NCBI GenBank assembly: GCA_003023565.1
Contig: PXSA01000030.1
Location: forward strand, 1-37,382
Reading direction: 5' to 3'
DNA from: Halobacteriales archaeon QS_9_68_17
GTDB taxonomy: Archaea > Halobacteriota > Halobacteria > Halobacteriales > Natronoarchaeaceae
Length of the DNA stretch: 37,382 nucleotides
The notes beneath the pieces are model-generated. The model saw nothing but the letters and a program-made list of their open reading frames with translations, was not told the origin of the DNA and searched no databases. The position numbers were made by a program, and so were the translations under genes. Within the stretch, counting starts at the first letter, position 1, and the number at the start of each line of letters is the position of its first letter. Of this stretch, positions 23,596 to 34,541 are shown in pieces.

Positions 23596-25056
23596 TCAGT
23601 CCCGTCGCAGGCGGCGCAGACCCAGACCGAGGCCCGCGAGCGCCGCGCCGACGCCGAAGCCGGGCATCTCGCCGCCGTCACTGCCGTCGCTCTCGGCGCT
23701 ACCACTGTCGACTCCGCTCTCGTTTCCGTTCGTCGTCGCGACCGCGGTCGTGGTGTCGGTGGTCGTCGCAGTGGTCGTGCCGCCCGACGACTCGGTCAGC
23801 GACGGCCGGTCCGCCTGCTCGCCCGGTTCGTCGGGGAACGTGTACACGCCCGCCCGGTTCGTCTCGCGCAGGGACGGACCGAGGCTGCTGGCGACGAAGA
23901 AATCGTCGGCGACGCCGCGGCAGGCGGCCCAGAAACTCGTGTCTTCGGGCTCCATCCACCAGGCGAGTTCCTCGGGGTTCGCGGGGTCGCTTACGTCGTG
24001 CAGTTTCACGCCGGCGTTGTACCAGGAGGTGTAGAGGCGGTCGCCGGCGAAGTCGAAGTTGTGGGAGGTCGTCCACGTGTCGCCGCCGTAGGAGTTGGTC
24101 GCCGCCGGCTCCGGCTCGATAGTGGAGAGCCGTTCGGGCGAGGACGGGTCCGACAGGTCCCAGAGGTCGATGCCGCTGGGGCCGCCGGAGCCGCTGTCCC
24201 CGACGTCCCACGACTCCCCGCCGACGGCGACGACGCTTCCGTCCTCGGACGGCCGGACGTAGTGGGCGTTGCCCGGCGGTTCCATGCCGGCCGCCCGGGA
24301 CGACGACCCGCGGAGGTCGTCGAGCGAGTAGTGACCGAAACGCGTGACGAACGCCGGTGACGCCGGGTCGCTCACGTCGAGTATCCACGTCCCGGCGTCC
24401 CAGTAGACGAGATACGCCCGGTCGTCCTGCACGTAGAGGTCGTGGAGCGTCCGCCGGCCGGGCGGTACGTCGCCCCACGCCTCGTCGCGCTCCACCGGCG
24501 ACCAGCGCGCGACCTCTTTCCGGGCCTCGACGTCGACGACGACCATCGGGTTCCCCCGACCGTCGTTGGCCGTCAGATAGGCGTCGCCGTCGTGGAGAAA
24601 GCAGTTGTGGATAGCGAAGTCGGTCGCGTAGAACCCGTCGACCGCGGGGTCGCTCGGGTCGCTCACGTCGACCGCGAAGAAGCCGCTCGTCCCCCGTCCG
24701 GTGCCGTTCGCGGGACCGGCGACGATCAGCGTGTTGCCGTCCTGTTTCACGTCGTAGATCCGGCGGAGCGCGTCGGGTTCGCCCTCCGGGACGAGGCCGC
24801 GCTCGACCGCCATCGCCTCCGGAGAGGCGGGCGTCGAGAGGTCGACCGTCGCGTAGCCGTCGGTCAGCGCGACGTAGGCGGTCCGGCCGTCGTCGCCGAC
24901 GACCAGTTCCTTCGCGCCCGAGAGCTCCACGGACCCGAGCGGTTCGTACCCGTCTTCCTGCGCCGTCGCTACGCCGCCGACGACCGGGAGAGCCAGCGCT
25001 GCGCCGCTCGCCTTGAGCACGTCTCTACGGAGGGCCGGGCTACGGGGGTCGTTCAT
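23596..25056 (-). CDS. LVIVD-repeat beta-propeller surface protein, paralogue
   Basis: A 486-residue homologue of the neighbour with the same plan: Tat signal (LRRDVLKASGAALALPVVGG), LVIVD blades (FFAVDVSDPSDP, ILDVSDPASPAF, LHDVSDPANPEEL), shared blocks PPGNAHYVRPSEDGS and DTWTTSHNFDFAGDRLYTSW, a Thr-rich linker (TTTATTTDTTTAVATT) likely to be O-glycosylated, and PGF-CTERM ending PGFGVGAALAGLGLGLRRL. The linkers are unrelated while the blades and PGF-CTERM end are conserved, consistent with old tandem duplication. The two genes lie 73 nt apart; each has its own promoter. Confidence 0.9.
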   Translation of the reverse strand: MNDPRSPALRRDVLKASGAALALPVVGGVATAQEDGYEPLGSVELSGAKELVVGDDGRTAYVALTDGYATVDLSTPASPEAMAVERGLVPEGEPDALRRIYDVKQDGNTLIVAGPANGTGRGTSGFFAVDVSDPSDPAVDGFYATDFAIHNCFLHDGDAYLTANDGRGNPMVVVDVEARKEVARWSPVERDEAWGDVPPGRRTLHDLYVQDDRAYLVYWDAGTWILDVSDPASPAFVTRFGHYSLDDLRGSSSRAAGMEPPGNAHYVRPSEDGSVVAVGGESWDVGDSGSGGPSGIDLWDLSDPSSPERLSTIEPEPAATNSYGGDTWTTSHNFDFAGDRLYTSWYNAGVKLHDVSDPANPEELAWWMEPEDTSFWAACRGVADDFFVASSLGPSLRETNRAGVYTFPDEPGEQADRPSLTESSGGTTTATTTDTTTAVATTNGNESGVDSGSAESDGSDGGEMPGFGVGAALAGLGLGLRRLRRD

Positions 25057-25077
25057 GATTCTTTCGAATACCTTCTG

Positions 25078-25088
25078 GAAAATAAACC
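25078..25088 (-). promoter_or_regulatory. TATA-like box of the upstream LVIVD gene
   Basis: On the minus strand GGTTTATTTTC is centred 27 nt before the ATG at 25056, in a clear AT-rich window. Confidence 0.5.
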
Positions 25089-25175
25089 GTTTGGTCGACG
25101 GAGGTCGGGCGAGACCCCGGCGATACGTCCGGTACCGTCCGCCACTGCGGGTCGCGCTGGTCCGACCGCGGCCGA

Positions 25176-26153
25176 TCACCGACGCATCCGGGTCCGGTCA
25201 CCGGTGCCGGCGGTCAGCGCGCTCGCGACGGCCCCCCGAAGCACCACGTCGTCGCCCAGATTGGTCAACTGAACGTCGGGGACGTTGTTGAACACGGTGT
25301 CGTCGATGCGTTCGCGAACGGGGTCGAGGACGAGGTCCCGGTTGTTCAGCGCCACCGCGCCGCCGATGTAGATGACGAGCGGGGCGTAGGCCTGCACGAG
25401 GTTCGTGATACCGACCGTGTTCCAGTGGGCCACCTGGTCGATCACGTGGTCCGCGAACTCGTCCTCGCCGGCGTGTTCGAACACGTCGACGGCGGAGAAC
25501 TCCGGGTCCTCGAAGTCGAGCGCGGTGTCGATGTCGCCGCCGTCCTCGTACAGCATCTCGGCGTACTCCGGGATGTTGTTGCCCGAGCAGTAGGCCTCCC
25601 AGTGGCCGTCGCGGCCGCACCCGCAGGTGCGCCGGCCCTGCGGGTCGACGACCATGTGGCCGACTTCGCCGGCGTTGCCGTCCCACCCGGAGAGGACGCT
25701 GCCGTCGACCGCGACGCCGGCACCGATGCCGCTGGAGATGGTGACGTACGCCATGTCGTCCGGGTTGCGGTCGCTGTGGAACCGCTCGCCGATGACGCCC
25801 GCGATGGTGTCGTTGTGGAGGTACACCTCGTCGCTGTCGACGAGGTTTCCCACCGGCCCCGTCAGCGGGATGCGCTCGACGCTGTCCGGGAGGTTCGCCG
25901 GCCCGTCGATCGCGCCCCCGGCGAGGTCGAGAGGACCGATCGAGCCGATGCCCGCCGCGCGGATGCTCGTGGGATCGACGTCGGCCGCCGCGCAGGCCTC
26001 CCGCAGCGACCCGAGGACGGCCTCCGTGACCGCGATCCCCGTCGGCCCGCGCGGCGTGTTCTGTCGGTGCGTTCCGAGGATCGTTCCCTCGTCGTCGGCG
26101 ACGGCCGCTCGGATGTTCGTCGCGCCCAGGTCGACGCCCGCGTAGTTGCCCAT
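25176..26153 (-). CDS. ROK-family sugar kinase (glucokinase-like)
   Basis: A 325-residue ROK protein. The N-terminal phosphate loop is GVDLGATNIRAAVAD (5-19), the catalytic-Asp segment is YLHNDTIAGVIGE, the second ATP motif is TISSGIGAGVAVDG, and the zinc/ROK signature is EVGHMVVDPQGRRTCGCG followed by GHWEAYCSG. These mark an ATP-dependent hexokinase, most often glucokinase; archaeal ROK glucokinases phosphorylate glucose or related sugars. The C-terminus keeps YIGGAVALNNRDLV. A TATA-like CAGTTAAGTG lies about 31 nt upstream of the ATG. It is a single-gene unit next to the LVIVD pair, with no sugar transporter nearby. Confidence 0.9.
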   Translation of the reverse strand: MGNYAGVDLGATNIRAAVADDEGTILGTHRQNTPRGPTGIAVTEAVLGSLREACAAADVDPTSIRAAGIGSIGPLDLAGGAIDGPANLPDSVERIPLTGPVGNLVDSDEVYLHNDTIAGVIGERFHSDRNPDDMAYVTISSGIGAGVAVDGSVLSGWDGNAGEVGHMVVDPQGRRTCGCGRDGHWEAYCSGNNIPEYAEMLYEDGGDIDTALDFEDPEFSAVDVFEHAGEDEFADHVIDQVAHWNTVGITNLVQAYAPLVIYIGGAVALNNRDLVLDPVRERIDDTVFNNVPDVQLTNLGDDVVLRGAVASALTAGTGDRTRMRR

Positions 26154-26178
26154 TCTGGTGAAGGAACGAACGCGACCG

Positions 26179-26188
26179 CACTTAACTG
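26179..26188 (-). promoter_or_regulatory. TATA-like box of the ROK kinase gene
   Basis: On the minus strand CAGTTAAGTG is centred about 31 nt before the ATG at 26153. Confidence 0.4.
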
Positions 26189-26416
26189 CACAGATCCATT
26201 CGCGGGCGAATCACGTCCGCTTTCCGTCGACCGAAAACCGGGTGCCGTCGCCGCCGCCGCGGTCGAGCGGGAGCCGCGCCGCGAGCCAGTGAACGATCCC
26301 GTCCTGACTCCGGGACTAGACCCGGACGGTACCCCGGGCCTTCGAACTCGCGGACCGACCCCTCGCCCCGGCCGAACACCCGACGACTAACTGTCCCGGC
26401 GTGGTAGTATCCGGCT

Positions 26417-26815
26417 ATGGGAGACAATGTTCCCGACTCCGACGACGTCAGCGAGGCGGAAGCGGAAGCGCTCCACAAGGTCGAACTCGCGCTGGAGTGG
26501 CTCCGCCGGGCGCACGGCACGTTCGTGGAGTTACACCACTCGACGGGCCACGCGCTCGACCACCTGGCCGACGCGGAGTCGGCGCTGCGAGAGCAGGGGT
26601 ACGAGGAGTTCGCCGACGAGATCCGCGATGACCATCTCCCCCGCGGCGTGCTCGATGACCGCTGGACGTACGACCTGCTGGAGGAGTACGAAGAGGACTT
26701 CCTCTCGCCGTACGAGGAGTTCGAGGACGAGGTCCGCGACGAGATATCCGACGGCGTCCGCCACGTCAAGGAGCGTCGACAGGAATCCGAGTGGAAAGAG
26801 CGCGCCGAGCGCTAG
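26417..26815 (+). CDS. Conserved acidic helical protein of unknown function
   Basis: A 132-residue, strongly charged, helix-rich protein: SEAEAEALHKVELALEWLRR, HSTGHALDHLADAESALREQ and a long Glu/Asp-rich C-terminal helix (YEEFEDEVRDEISDGVRHVK). It has no cysteines, membrane segments or signal peptide. Heptad-like Leu/Ala spacing suggests a helical bundle or coiled coil. Homologues in other haloarchaea are expected from its codon use and composition, but I recognise no family function. A TATA-like GACTAACTG is centred 28 nt upstream. Its TAG overlaps the TAG of the convergent stress-protein gene through a shared CTAG. Confidence 0.75.
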   Translation: MGDNVPDSDDVSEAEAEALHKVELALEWLRRAHGTFVELHHSTGHALDHLADAESALREQGYEEFADEIRDDHLPRGVLDDRWTYDLLEEYEEDFLSPYEEFEDEVRDEISDGVRHVKERRQESEWKERAER

Positions 26816-27267
26816 TCCTCGTCGCGGACGAAGGTGACCGGACACGGCGAGGAGAGCATCACTTCCTGCGCGACGCTGCCGAAGACGGCTTTCCCGGTGG
26901 GCGAGCGGCGGCGACCGCCGACGACGACGCGGTCGGCGTTCACGTCCTTCGCGAGGTTCACGATCGTCTCGCCGTGCTCGCCGACGGCACCGCGCGTCTC
27001 GTACTCGACGGCCGCGCCGTCCAGCAGTTTCCCGATCTCGCGGATCGTCGCGTGACGGTTCGTGACCTCGTCGACCGACACCTCGCTCCTCGTCCGGTCG
27101 AAGTCCAACCGGTCGAGGACCGTGTCGTACTCGTCCCCGGTGAACACGTGCGCGAGAACCACCTTCGCGCCGGACGGGCCGGCAACGTCGATGACCGCGT
27201 TCGCGAGGCGTTCCGCTCTGTTCTCGTCTTTCGCTCCGACCGCGAGGAGCATCGTCTCGATGGCCAT
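26812..27267 (-). CDS. Universal stress protein (UspA family)
   Basis: A 151-residue Usp domain. It starts AIETMLLAVGAKDENRAERL and ends with the ATP-binding signature GGRRRSPTGKAVFGSVAQEV (G-x2-9-G-S), followed by SSPCPVTFVR. This is the ATP-binding (MJ0577-like) subtype. Usp proteins respond to stress, starvation or transport status, and haloarchaea have many. A TATA-like GTTTTTGTC is centred about 29 nt upstream of the ATG. It overlaps its convergent neighbour at the stop codons (CTAG, 26812-26815). Confidence 0.92.
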   Translation of the reverse strand: MAIETMLLAVGAKDENRAERLANAVIDVAGPSGAKVVLAHVFTGDEYDTVLDRLDFDRTRSEVSVDEVTNRHATIREIGKLLDGAAVEYETRGAVGEHGETIVNLAKDVNADRVVVGGRRRSPTGKAVFGSVAQEVMLSSPCPVTFVRDED

Positions 27268-27478
27268 ATCCTTCGGTACTCAACCCCTCGACAAAAACGT
27301 ACTGCCGGTTCACCCGGATCGGGACCGATCCGCGACGTACGCCTCCGACGTCAGTAACGTCGCCGCGACTTCCGACGCGAGGCGACCACGTCCGGTGTGC
27401 GCTCGGTGGCCGCCTGCAGTGCGCGCCCGGCGGCCGCGGATCGCCGACACCTTTGGCCGAAGCGCCCGTAGGGCCGGT

Positions 27479-28219
27479 ATGATCGACCCCGACCTCTCGG
27501 ACCGCGTCGTCCTCGTGACCGGCAGCGCGAAAGGCGTCGGCAGGGAACTGCTCTACGCCGCCGCCGAGCGAGGCGCGAGCGTCGCCGTCCACTACCGCAC
27601 GAGCGAAGAAGCCGCCGAGGACGCCGCCGCGACCGCACGGGACCGCGGCGCGTCGGCGGCCGCGACCGTGCAGGGAGACGTGACCGATCCCGACGGCGTC
27701 GACCGGATCTTCGAGCGGGTCGAGTCGGCCCTCGGGACGGTCGACGTCCTCGTCAACAACGTCGGCGCGTTCGCGCCCGTCCACTGGGAGGAGATGGACT
27801 TCGAGACGTGGAACACCGTGCTGGAGACGAACCTCAACGGGACCTACCTCTGCTCGAAGCGCGCGCTCTCCGGGATGCGCGATCAGGGGTGGGGTCGCAT
27901 CGTCAACGTCGGCTACGCCAGCAGCGAGAAGGGCCTCGTCTCCCCGACGAACGCTCCGTACTTCATCGCCAAGGCGGGCGTGCTGATGTTCACGCGGATG
28001 CTCGCCGGCGACACGCAGGACGACGGGATCACCGTCAACGCCGTCTCGCCGTACGTCGTCGAGAACTCCGACGAGTTCCCCGACGACCTCCCACGCGACC
28101 GCCCCGCCGGCTTCGAGGACATCGCGCAGGCCGTCCTCTTCTTCCTCGACGAGGACAGCGGCTACGTCAGCGGCGAGAACGTGGAGGTCGACGGCGGGTG
28201 GCTGCCGGAGACGGTGTAG
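27479..28219 (+). CDS. Short-chain dehydrogenase/reductase (classical SDR)
   Basis: A 246-residue classical SDR. Cofactor motif TGSAKGVG (about 15-22), NNVGAF (about 92-97), catalytic Ser in VNVGYASSEK, Tyr and Lys in PYFIAKAG (YxxxK), then VNAVSPYVVENSDE and the C-terminal GYVSGENVEVDGGW. HYRTS after the second strand points to NADP(H) preference (inference). The fold and motif set resemble FabG/3-oxoacyl-reductase-type members, but the substrate cannot be read. It starts at the ATG at 27479 and is followed by a hairpin with GAA loop that may terminate it. Confidence 0.9.
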   Translation: MIDPDLSDRVVLVTGSAKGVGRELLYAAAERGASVAVHYRTSEEAAEDAAATARDRGASAAATVQGDVTDPDGVDRIFERVESALGTVDVLVNNVGAFAPVHWEEMDFETWNTVLETNLNGTYLCSKRALSGMRDQGWGRIVNVGYASSEKGLVSPTNAPYFIAKAGVLMFTRMLAGDTQDDGITVNAVSPYVVENSDEFPDDLPRDRPAGFEDIAQAVLFFLDEDSGYVSGENVEVDGGWLPETV

Positions 28220-28254
28220 GCCCGACGCGCGCTCGGTCCGAGGGAAGCGAACGC

Positions 28255-28276
28255 ACGGCGGCGAAGCCGCCGTTTC
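28255..28276 (+). terminator. Hairpin downstream of the SDR gene
   Basis: ACGGCGGC-GAA-GCCGCCGT is a perfect 8-bp stem (28255-28273) followed by a short T run, 36 nt after the SDR stop. It is a plausible terminator or 3' stabiliser, although archaeal termination relies mainly on T tracts. Confidence 0.35.
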
Positions 28277-28368
28277 CCCGCGAGCGCCGACGGGCACTCG
28301 CGGTGTTTTTGGCCGAGCGTTTCGCTCCGAGTGGTCGCCGAAGGCGTCCCGCGGAGGAAAACGGTCGC

Positions 28369-28858
28369 TCAGTTGCCCTGAATCGCGTCGATGACCATCG
28401 CGGCGGCGACGACGGGTTCTTTCGGGACCGTGCTGGCGTCGTCGATGGTGACCTCGTAGCGGTCGCGCAGGGAGAACTGCCCGGAGACCTTACCGACGTG
28501 CTTGCCGTCGAGGTCGGTGATCTCGTACTTGTGGGGGATCCACCCGCCGAACGGCACGTAGTGGCGGGTAGTCGTTATCCAGGATGACCAGGTCCTCGCC
28601 GGTTCGGGCGTCGGAGAGGACGTAGTTACCCGCGACGTCGACGATGCCGCCGGCTTTCACGGTGAAGGCCTCGTCGCCGTCCGCGTCCGTAAAGGGGAAC
28701 TCCTCTTTCATCTTCAGCATCTTCTGTTTCCCCTTGAGGACGGTGTTGCCCGCCGCGTCGAGCGCCCTATACTTGTTCCGGACCAGCGACTGCTCGACGA
28801 CGTACCTGTCGTCGGAGAGGTCGACGCCGGAGATATCGTAACTGCGATCGTCGCTCAT
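28369..28858 (-). pseudogene. LURP-one/scramblase-related (DUF567) gene, frameshifted and internally deleted
   Basis: The 5' part (ATG at 28858) encodes DISGVDLSDDRYVVEQSLVR, NKYRALDAAGNTVLKGKQKM and DARTGEDLVILDND. The 3' part in another frame encodes VPFGGWIPHKYEITDLDGKH, GQFSLRDRYEVTIDDAS and VVAAAMVIDAIQGN. The join near 28565-28575 lacks the strand block usually present between them (about 35 residues) and changes frame. LURP-one-like proteins form a tubby-like barrel of about 195-200 residues, and haloarchaeal copies are uncharacterised. The coding halves are otherwise well preserved, which suggests recent damage or an assembly error. Confidence 0.8.
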
Positions 28859-28984
28859 GGGGTATCCCTCAGGCCGTCTTCTGATGAAACTTCCTATGTT
28901 GTGTCGTCTCCGGACGCCTGATAAATGCCGCGGGCAGGGGCGAACCGACAGGGTTTCACGCTCCCCGTCCCTGAACGCGCATAG

Positions 28985-31876
<2,892 letters not shown>

Positions 31877-31955
31877 CCGACCGCTTTCCCGACGGTTTTC
31901 TCACCGTATCGGTGTTCAGGATAGACCTTTCCCCGAGACGCCCGTAGTCACGCCC

Positions 31956-32948
31956 ATGACGACTGCCTACGCGGCGATGCGCGACGCGCTCGCGGTCGCC
32001 GAGCGCGAGGGCGCGGAGTGGACCCACAACCATCGCCTCGACGGCCGCGACCTGGAGTGTGTCGCGGCCTCGCCCGAGGCCCCCGAACGAGCGTTCGTCG
32101 GGACGTTCGAGGCCGGCCTCCACCGGACGACTGACGGCGGCCGGACGTTCGAGCGGGTCGGCGAGGCGACCGTCGAACAGGACGCCGTGCTGTCCGCCGC
32201 GGTGTCGCCGCACGACGCCGACGTGGTGTACGCCGGCACGGAGCCGTCGCGGCTGTACCGGTCGACGGACGGCGGCGACACGTGGGCGAGGGTGGGCGGC
32301 CTGACCGACCTCCCGTCGGCCGACGAGTGGTCGTTCCCGCCGCGGCCGGACACCCACCACGTCCGGTGGGTCGAACCGGACCCGCACGACCCCGACCGAC
32401 TGTACGTCGGTATCGAGGCGGGCGCGCTCCTCCTGACCGAGGACGGCGGCGAGACGTGGCGCGAGCGCCCGCCGGGGTCGCGCCGCGACAACCACACGCT
32501 GACCACCCACCCCGACGCGCCGGGTCGCGCGTGGAGCGCTGCGGGCGACGGCTACGCCGAGACGCGCGACGGCGGCGAGTCGTGGGTGCATCCCGAGTCC
32601 GGACTCGACCACCGGTACTGCTGGAGCCTCGCGGTCGACCCCGCGGACCCGGACACCGTACTCGTGTCCGCCGCGAGCGGGGCCTACTCGGCGCACACCG
32701 CCTCCCGCGCCGAGTCGCACCTCTACCGCAAGCGCGGCGACGGCGACTGGTTCCGGCTGACGAACTCCCCCGCCGGTGAGGGCGTGGTCCGCGCGGTGCT
32801 GGCGGCCGGCGACGAGGCCGGCGAGTGCTACGCGGCGACGAACGAGGGCCTCTACCGCACCGCGGACGCCGGCGACCACTGGGAGCGCGTGCCGGTGCCG
32901 TGGGAACGGTTCGCGGAACACACGTGCCGGGGGCTGGCGGTGGTGTAG
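31956..32948 (+). CDS. BNR/Asp-box beta-propeller protein
   Basis: A 330-residue propeller with about five Asp-box blades: TTDGGRTFERV, STDGGDTWARV, TEDGGETWRERP, TRDGGESWVHP and the degenerate TADAGDHWERV. It belongs to the sialidase/YCF48-type BNR repeat group (Sortilin-Vps10 or glycosyl-hydrolase-like annotations). There is no signal peptide or membrane segment, so it is predicted to be cytoplasmic. No sialidase catalytic Arg triad or Asp is recognisable, so enzymatic activity is unproven. It lies 79 nt after uvrA on the same strand and may be read through from it. Confidence 0.85.
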   Translation: MTTAYAAMRDALAVAEREGAEWTHNHRLDGRDLECVAASPEAPERAFVGTFEAGLHRTTDGGRTFERVGEATVEQDAVLSAAVSPHDADVVYAGTEPSRLYRSTDGGDTWARVGGLTDLPSADEWSFPPRPDTHHVRWVEPDPHDPDRLYVGIEAGALLLTEDGGETWRERPPGSRRDNHTLTTHPDAPGRAWSAAGDGYAETRDGGESWVHPESGLDHRYCWSLAVDPADPDTVLVSAASGAYSAHTASRAESHLYRKRGDGDWFRLTNSPAGEGVVRAVLAAGDEAGECYAATNEGLYRTADAGDHWERVPVPWERFAEHTCRGLAVV

Positions 32949-32988
32949 GGCGGTCGGTGAGGAACGGAGAACGGTCGCAAACGAGCGA

Positions 32989-33729
32989 TCACCCGCCGAG
33001 GTAGAGCCGCGACACCTCGGGGTTGTCGAGGAGCCGGTCGGCCCGGTCCTCGAAGCGGACGGTCCCCTGGTCCAGCACGACGCCGCGGTCGGAGATCGAG
33101 AGCCCCTCGCGGGCGTTCTGCTCGACCATCAGGATCGACGTGCCGAGGTCGTTGACCGTCTGCACGTCGTCGAACACGTCGTCGACGATGCTCGGCGCGA
33201 GGCCGGCGCTCGGCTCGTCGATAAGCAGGAGCTCGGGCTCCATCACCAGCGCGCGGGCGAGCGCCAGCACCTGCCGCTGGCCGCCCGAGAGCTGGTTCGC
33301 CGTCGCCCCCCGCTTCTCGTCGAGCAGGGGGAACCGCTCGTACAGCTCCGTGATGGTCTCGTCCAGTCCCTCTTTCCGGGCGACGCCGCCCATCCGGAGG
33401 TTCTCGTTGACCGACAGCGAGCCGAACACGTTGTCGATCTGCGGGACGTACCCGACGCCCTTCCGGACGAGGTCGGCCGGGTCCTCGCCGCCGATCTCCC
33501 CGCCGGCGAAGCGGACCGACCCCGACCACGGCTCCAGCAGGCCGAACACCGTCTTGAGGACGGTCGACTTGCCGGCCCCGTTCGGGCCGATGAGACAGAC
33601 GATCTCGCCGTCCGCGACGTGCATCGTCAGGTCGTCGAGGACCTGCACGTCGCCGTAGCCGCTGTCGACGCCCTCGATCGAGAGGACGGCGTCGCCGCGG
33701 GCGCGCTGAGACGTGTCGGGGGGGCTCAT
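32989..33729 (-). CDS. livF: Branched-chain amino-acid ABC transporter ATPase LivF
   Basis: A 246-residue ATPase of the LivF type. Walker A GPNGAGKST (about 49-57), YVPQIDNVFGSLSV (Q-loop region), signature LSGGQRQVLALARAL, Walker B LLLIDEPSAGLAPSI and the switch His replaced by Gln in MVEQN, as is usual for LivF. It hydrolyses ATP to drive import of branched-chain or related amino acids (ureas/amides in some members). The start ATG at 33729 overlaps the LivG stop by 4 nt. It is the last gene of a five-gene minus-strand operon. Confidence 0.93.
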   Translation of the reverse strand: MSPPDTSQRARGDAVLSIEGVDSGYGDVQVLDDLTMHVADGEIVCLIGPNGAGKSTVLKTVFGLLEPWSGSVRFAGGEIGGEDPADLVRKGVGYVPQIDNVFGSLSVNENLRMGGVARKEGLDETITELYERFPLLDEKRGATANQLSGGQRQVLALARALVMEPELLLIDEPSAGLAPSIVDDVFDDVQTVNDLGTSILMVEQNAREGLSISDRGVVLDQGTVRFEDRADRLLDNPEVSRLYLGG

Positions 33730-34541
33730 TCCGCACCCCCGAGGTAGGCGTCGATCACGCGCTGGTCGTTCCGCACGGTCTCGGGGTCGGCCTCCATGAG
33801 GACGCGCCCCTGGTCCAGCACGATGATCGGGTCGGCCAGCTCCATGATGAAGCCCATGTCGTGTTCGATGATGAGGAAGGTGAGGTCGCGTTCCTCGTTG
33901 AGTTCCCGGATGAACCCGGCGAGGTTCTTCGCGAGCGTCGGGTTGACGCCGGCGACCGGTTCGTCGAGCAACAGCACGTCCGGCTCGGAGAGGATGGCGC
34001 GAGCCATCTCGATGAGCTTCAACTGGCCGCCCGACACCTCGGTCGCCATCTCTGTGGCGAGGTGGTCGATCTCGAACAGCTCCAGCAGCTCCTCCGCGCG
34101 TTCGAGGTTGCGCCGCTCCTCCTCCGCGACCGAGGACGGCGAGAGCCACAGCGGCAGGACCGACTCGCCGGTCTGGTGCTGCGGGCCGACCATCATCGCC
34201 TCGCGGACGGTCATGCCCTCCAGCTTGCGCGGCGTCTGGAACGTCCGGACGAGGCCCTCCCGGGCGATCTCGTGCGGCTCCTTCCCGGTCACCTCCGTCC
34301 CGTTGACGGTGACTGACCCCTCGTCGGCCTCGTAGAACCCCGAGATGAGGTTGAACAGCGTCGACTTGCCGGCCCCGTTCGGGCCGATCATCCCGGTGAT
34401 CGTGGCGCGCTCGACCTGCAGCGAGGCGTCGTCGGTGGCGACGAGCCCGCCGAAGGACTTCTTCAGTCCCGACACTTCGAGAACGGGATCGTCCTTGTCG
34501 AGGTCCGCGCCGTCGATCTGCATCTCCAGCCGTTCACTCAT
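33726..34541 (-). CDS. livG: Branched-chain amino-acid ABC transporter ATPase LivG
   Basis: A 271-residue LivG ATPase. Walker A GPNGAGKST, the Q-loop region LVRTFQTPRKLEGMTVREAM, signature VSGGQLKLIEMARAIL, Walker B VLLLDEPVAGVNP and switch His in FLIIEHDMGFIMELAD. LivG forms the heterodimeric motor with LivF. The start was set at ATG 34541, overlapping the LivM stop by 8 nt; an in-frame GTG nine bases upstream is possible. The N-terminal 20 residues before the ABC domain are acidic (GADLDKDDPVLEVSG). Confidence 0.93.
   Translation of the reverse strand: MSERLEMQIDGADLDKDDPVLEVSGLKKSFGGLVATDDASLQVERATITGMIGPNGAGKSTLFNLISGFYEADEGSVTVNGTEVTGKEPHEIAREGLVRTFQTPRKLEGMTVREAMMVGPQHQTGESVLPLWLSPSSVAEEERRNLERAEELLELFEIDHLATEMATEVSGGQLKLIEMARAILSEPDVLLLDEPVAGVNPTLAKNLAGFIRELNEERDLTFLIIEHDMGFIMELADPIIVLDQGRVLMEADPETVRNDQRVIDAYLGGAE

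Noticed and set aside
28920..28960. Two TATA-like candidates (GATAAATGC and GGGTTTCACG) upstream of uvrA
   Set aside because: Either could be the promoter; spacing does not decide between them, so neither is listed as a feature.
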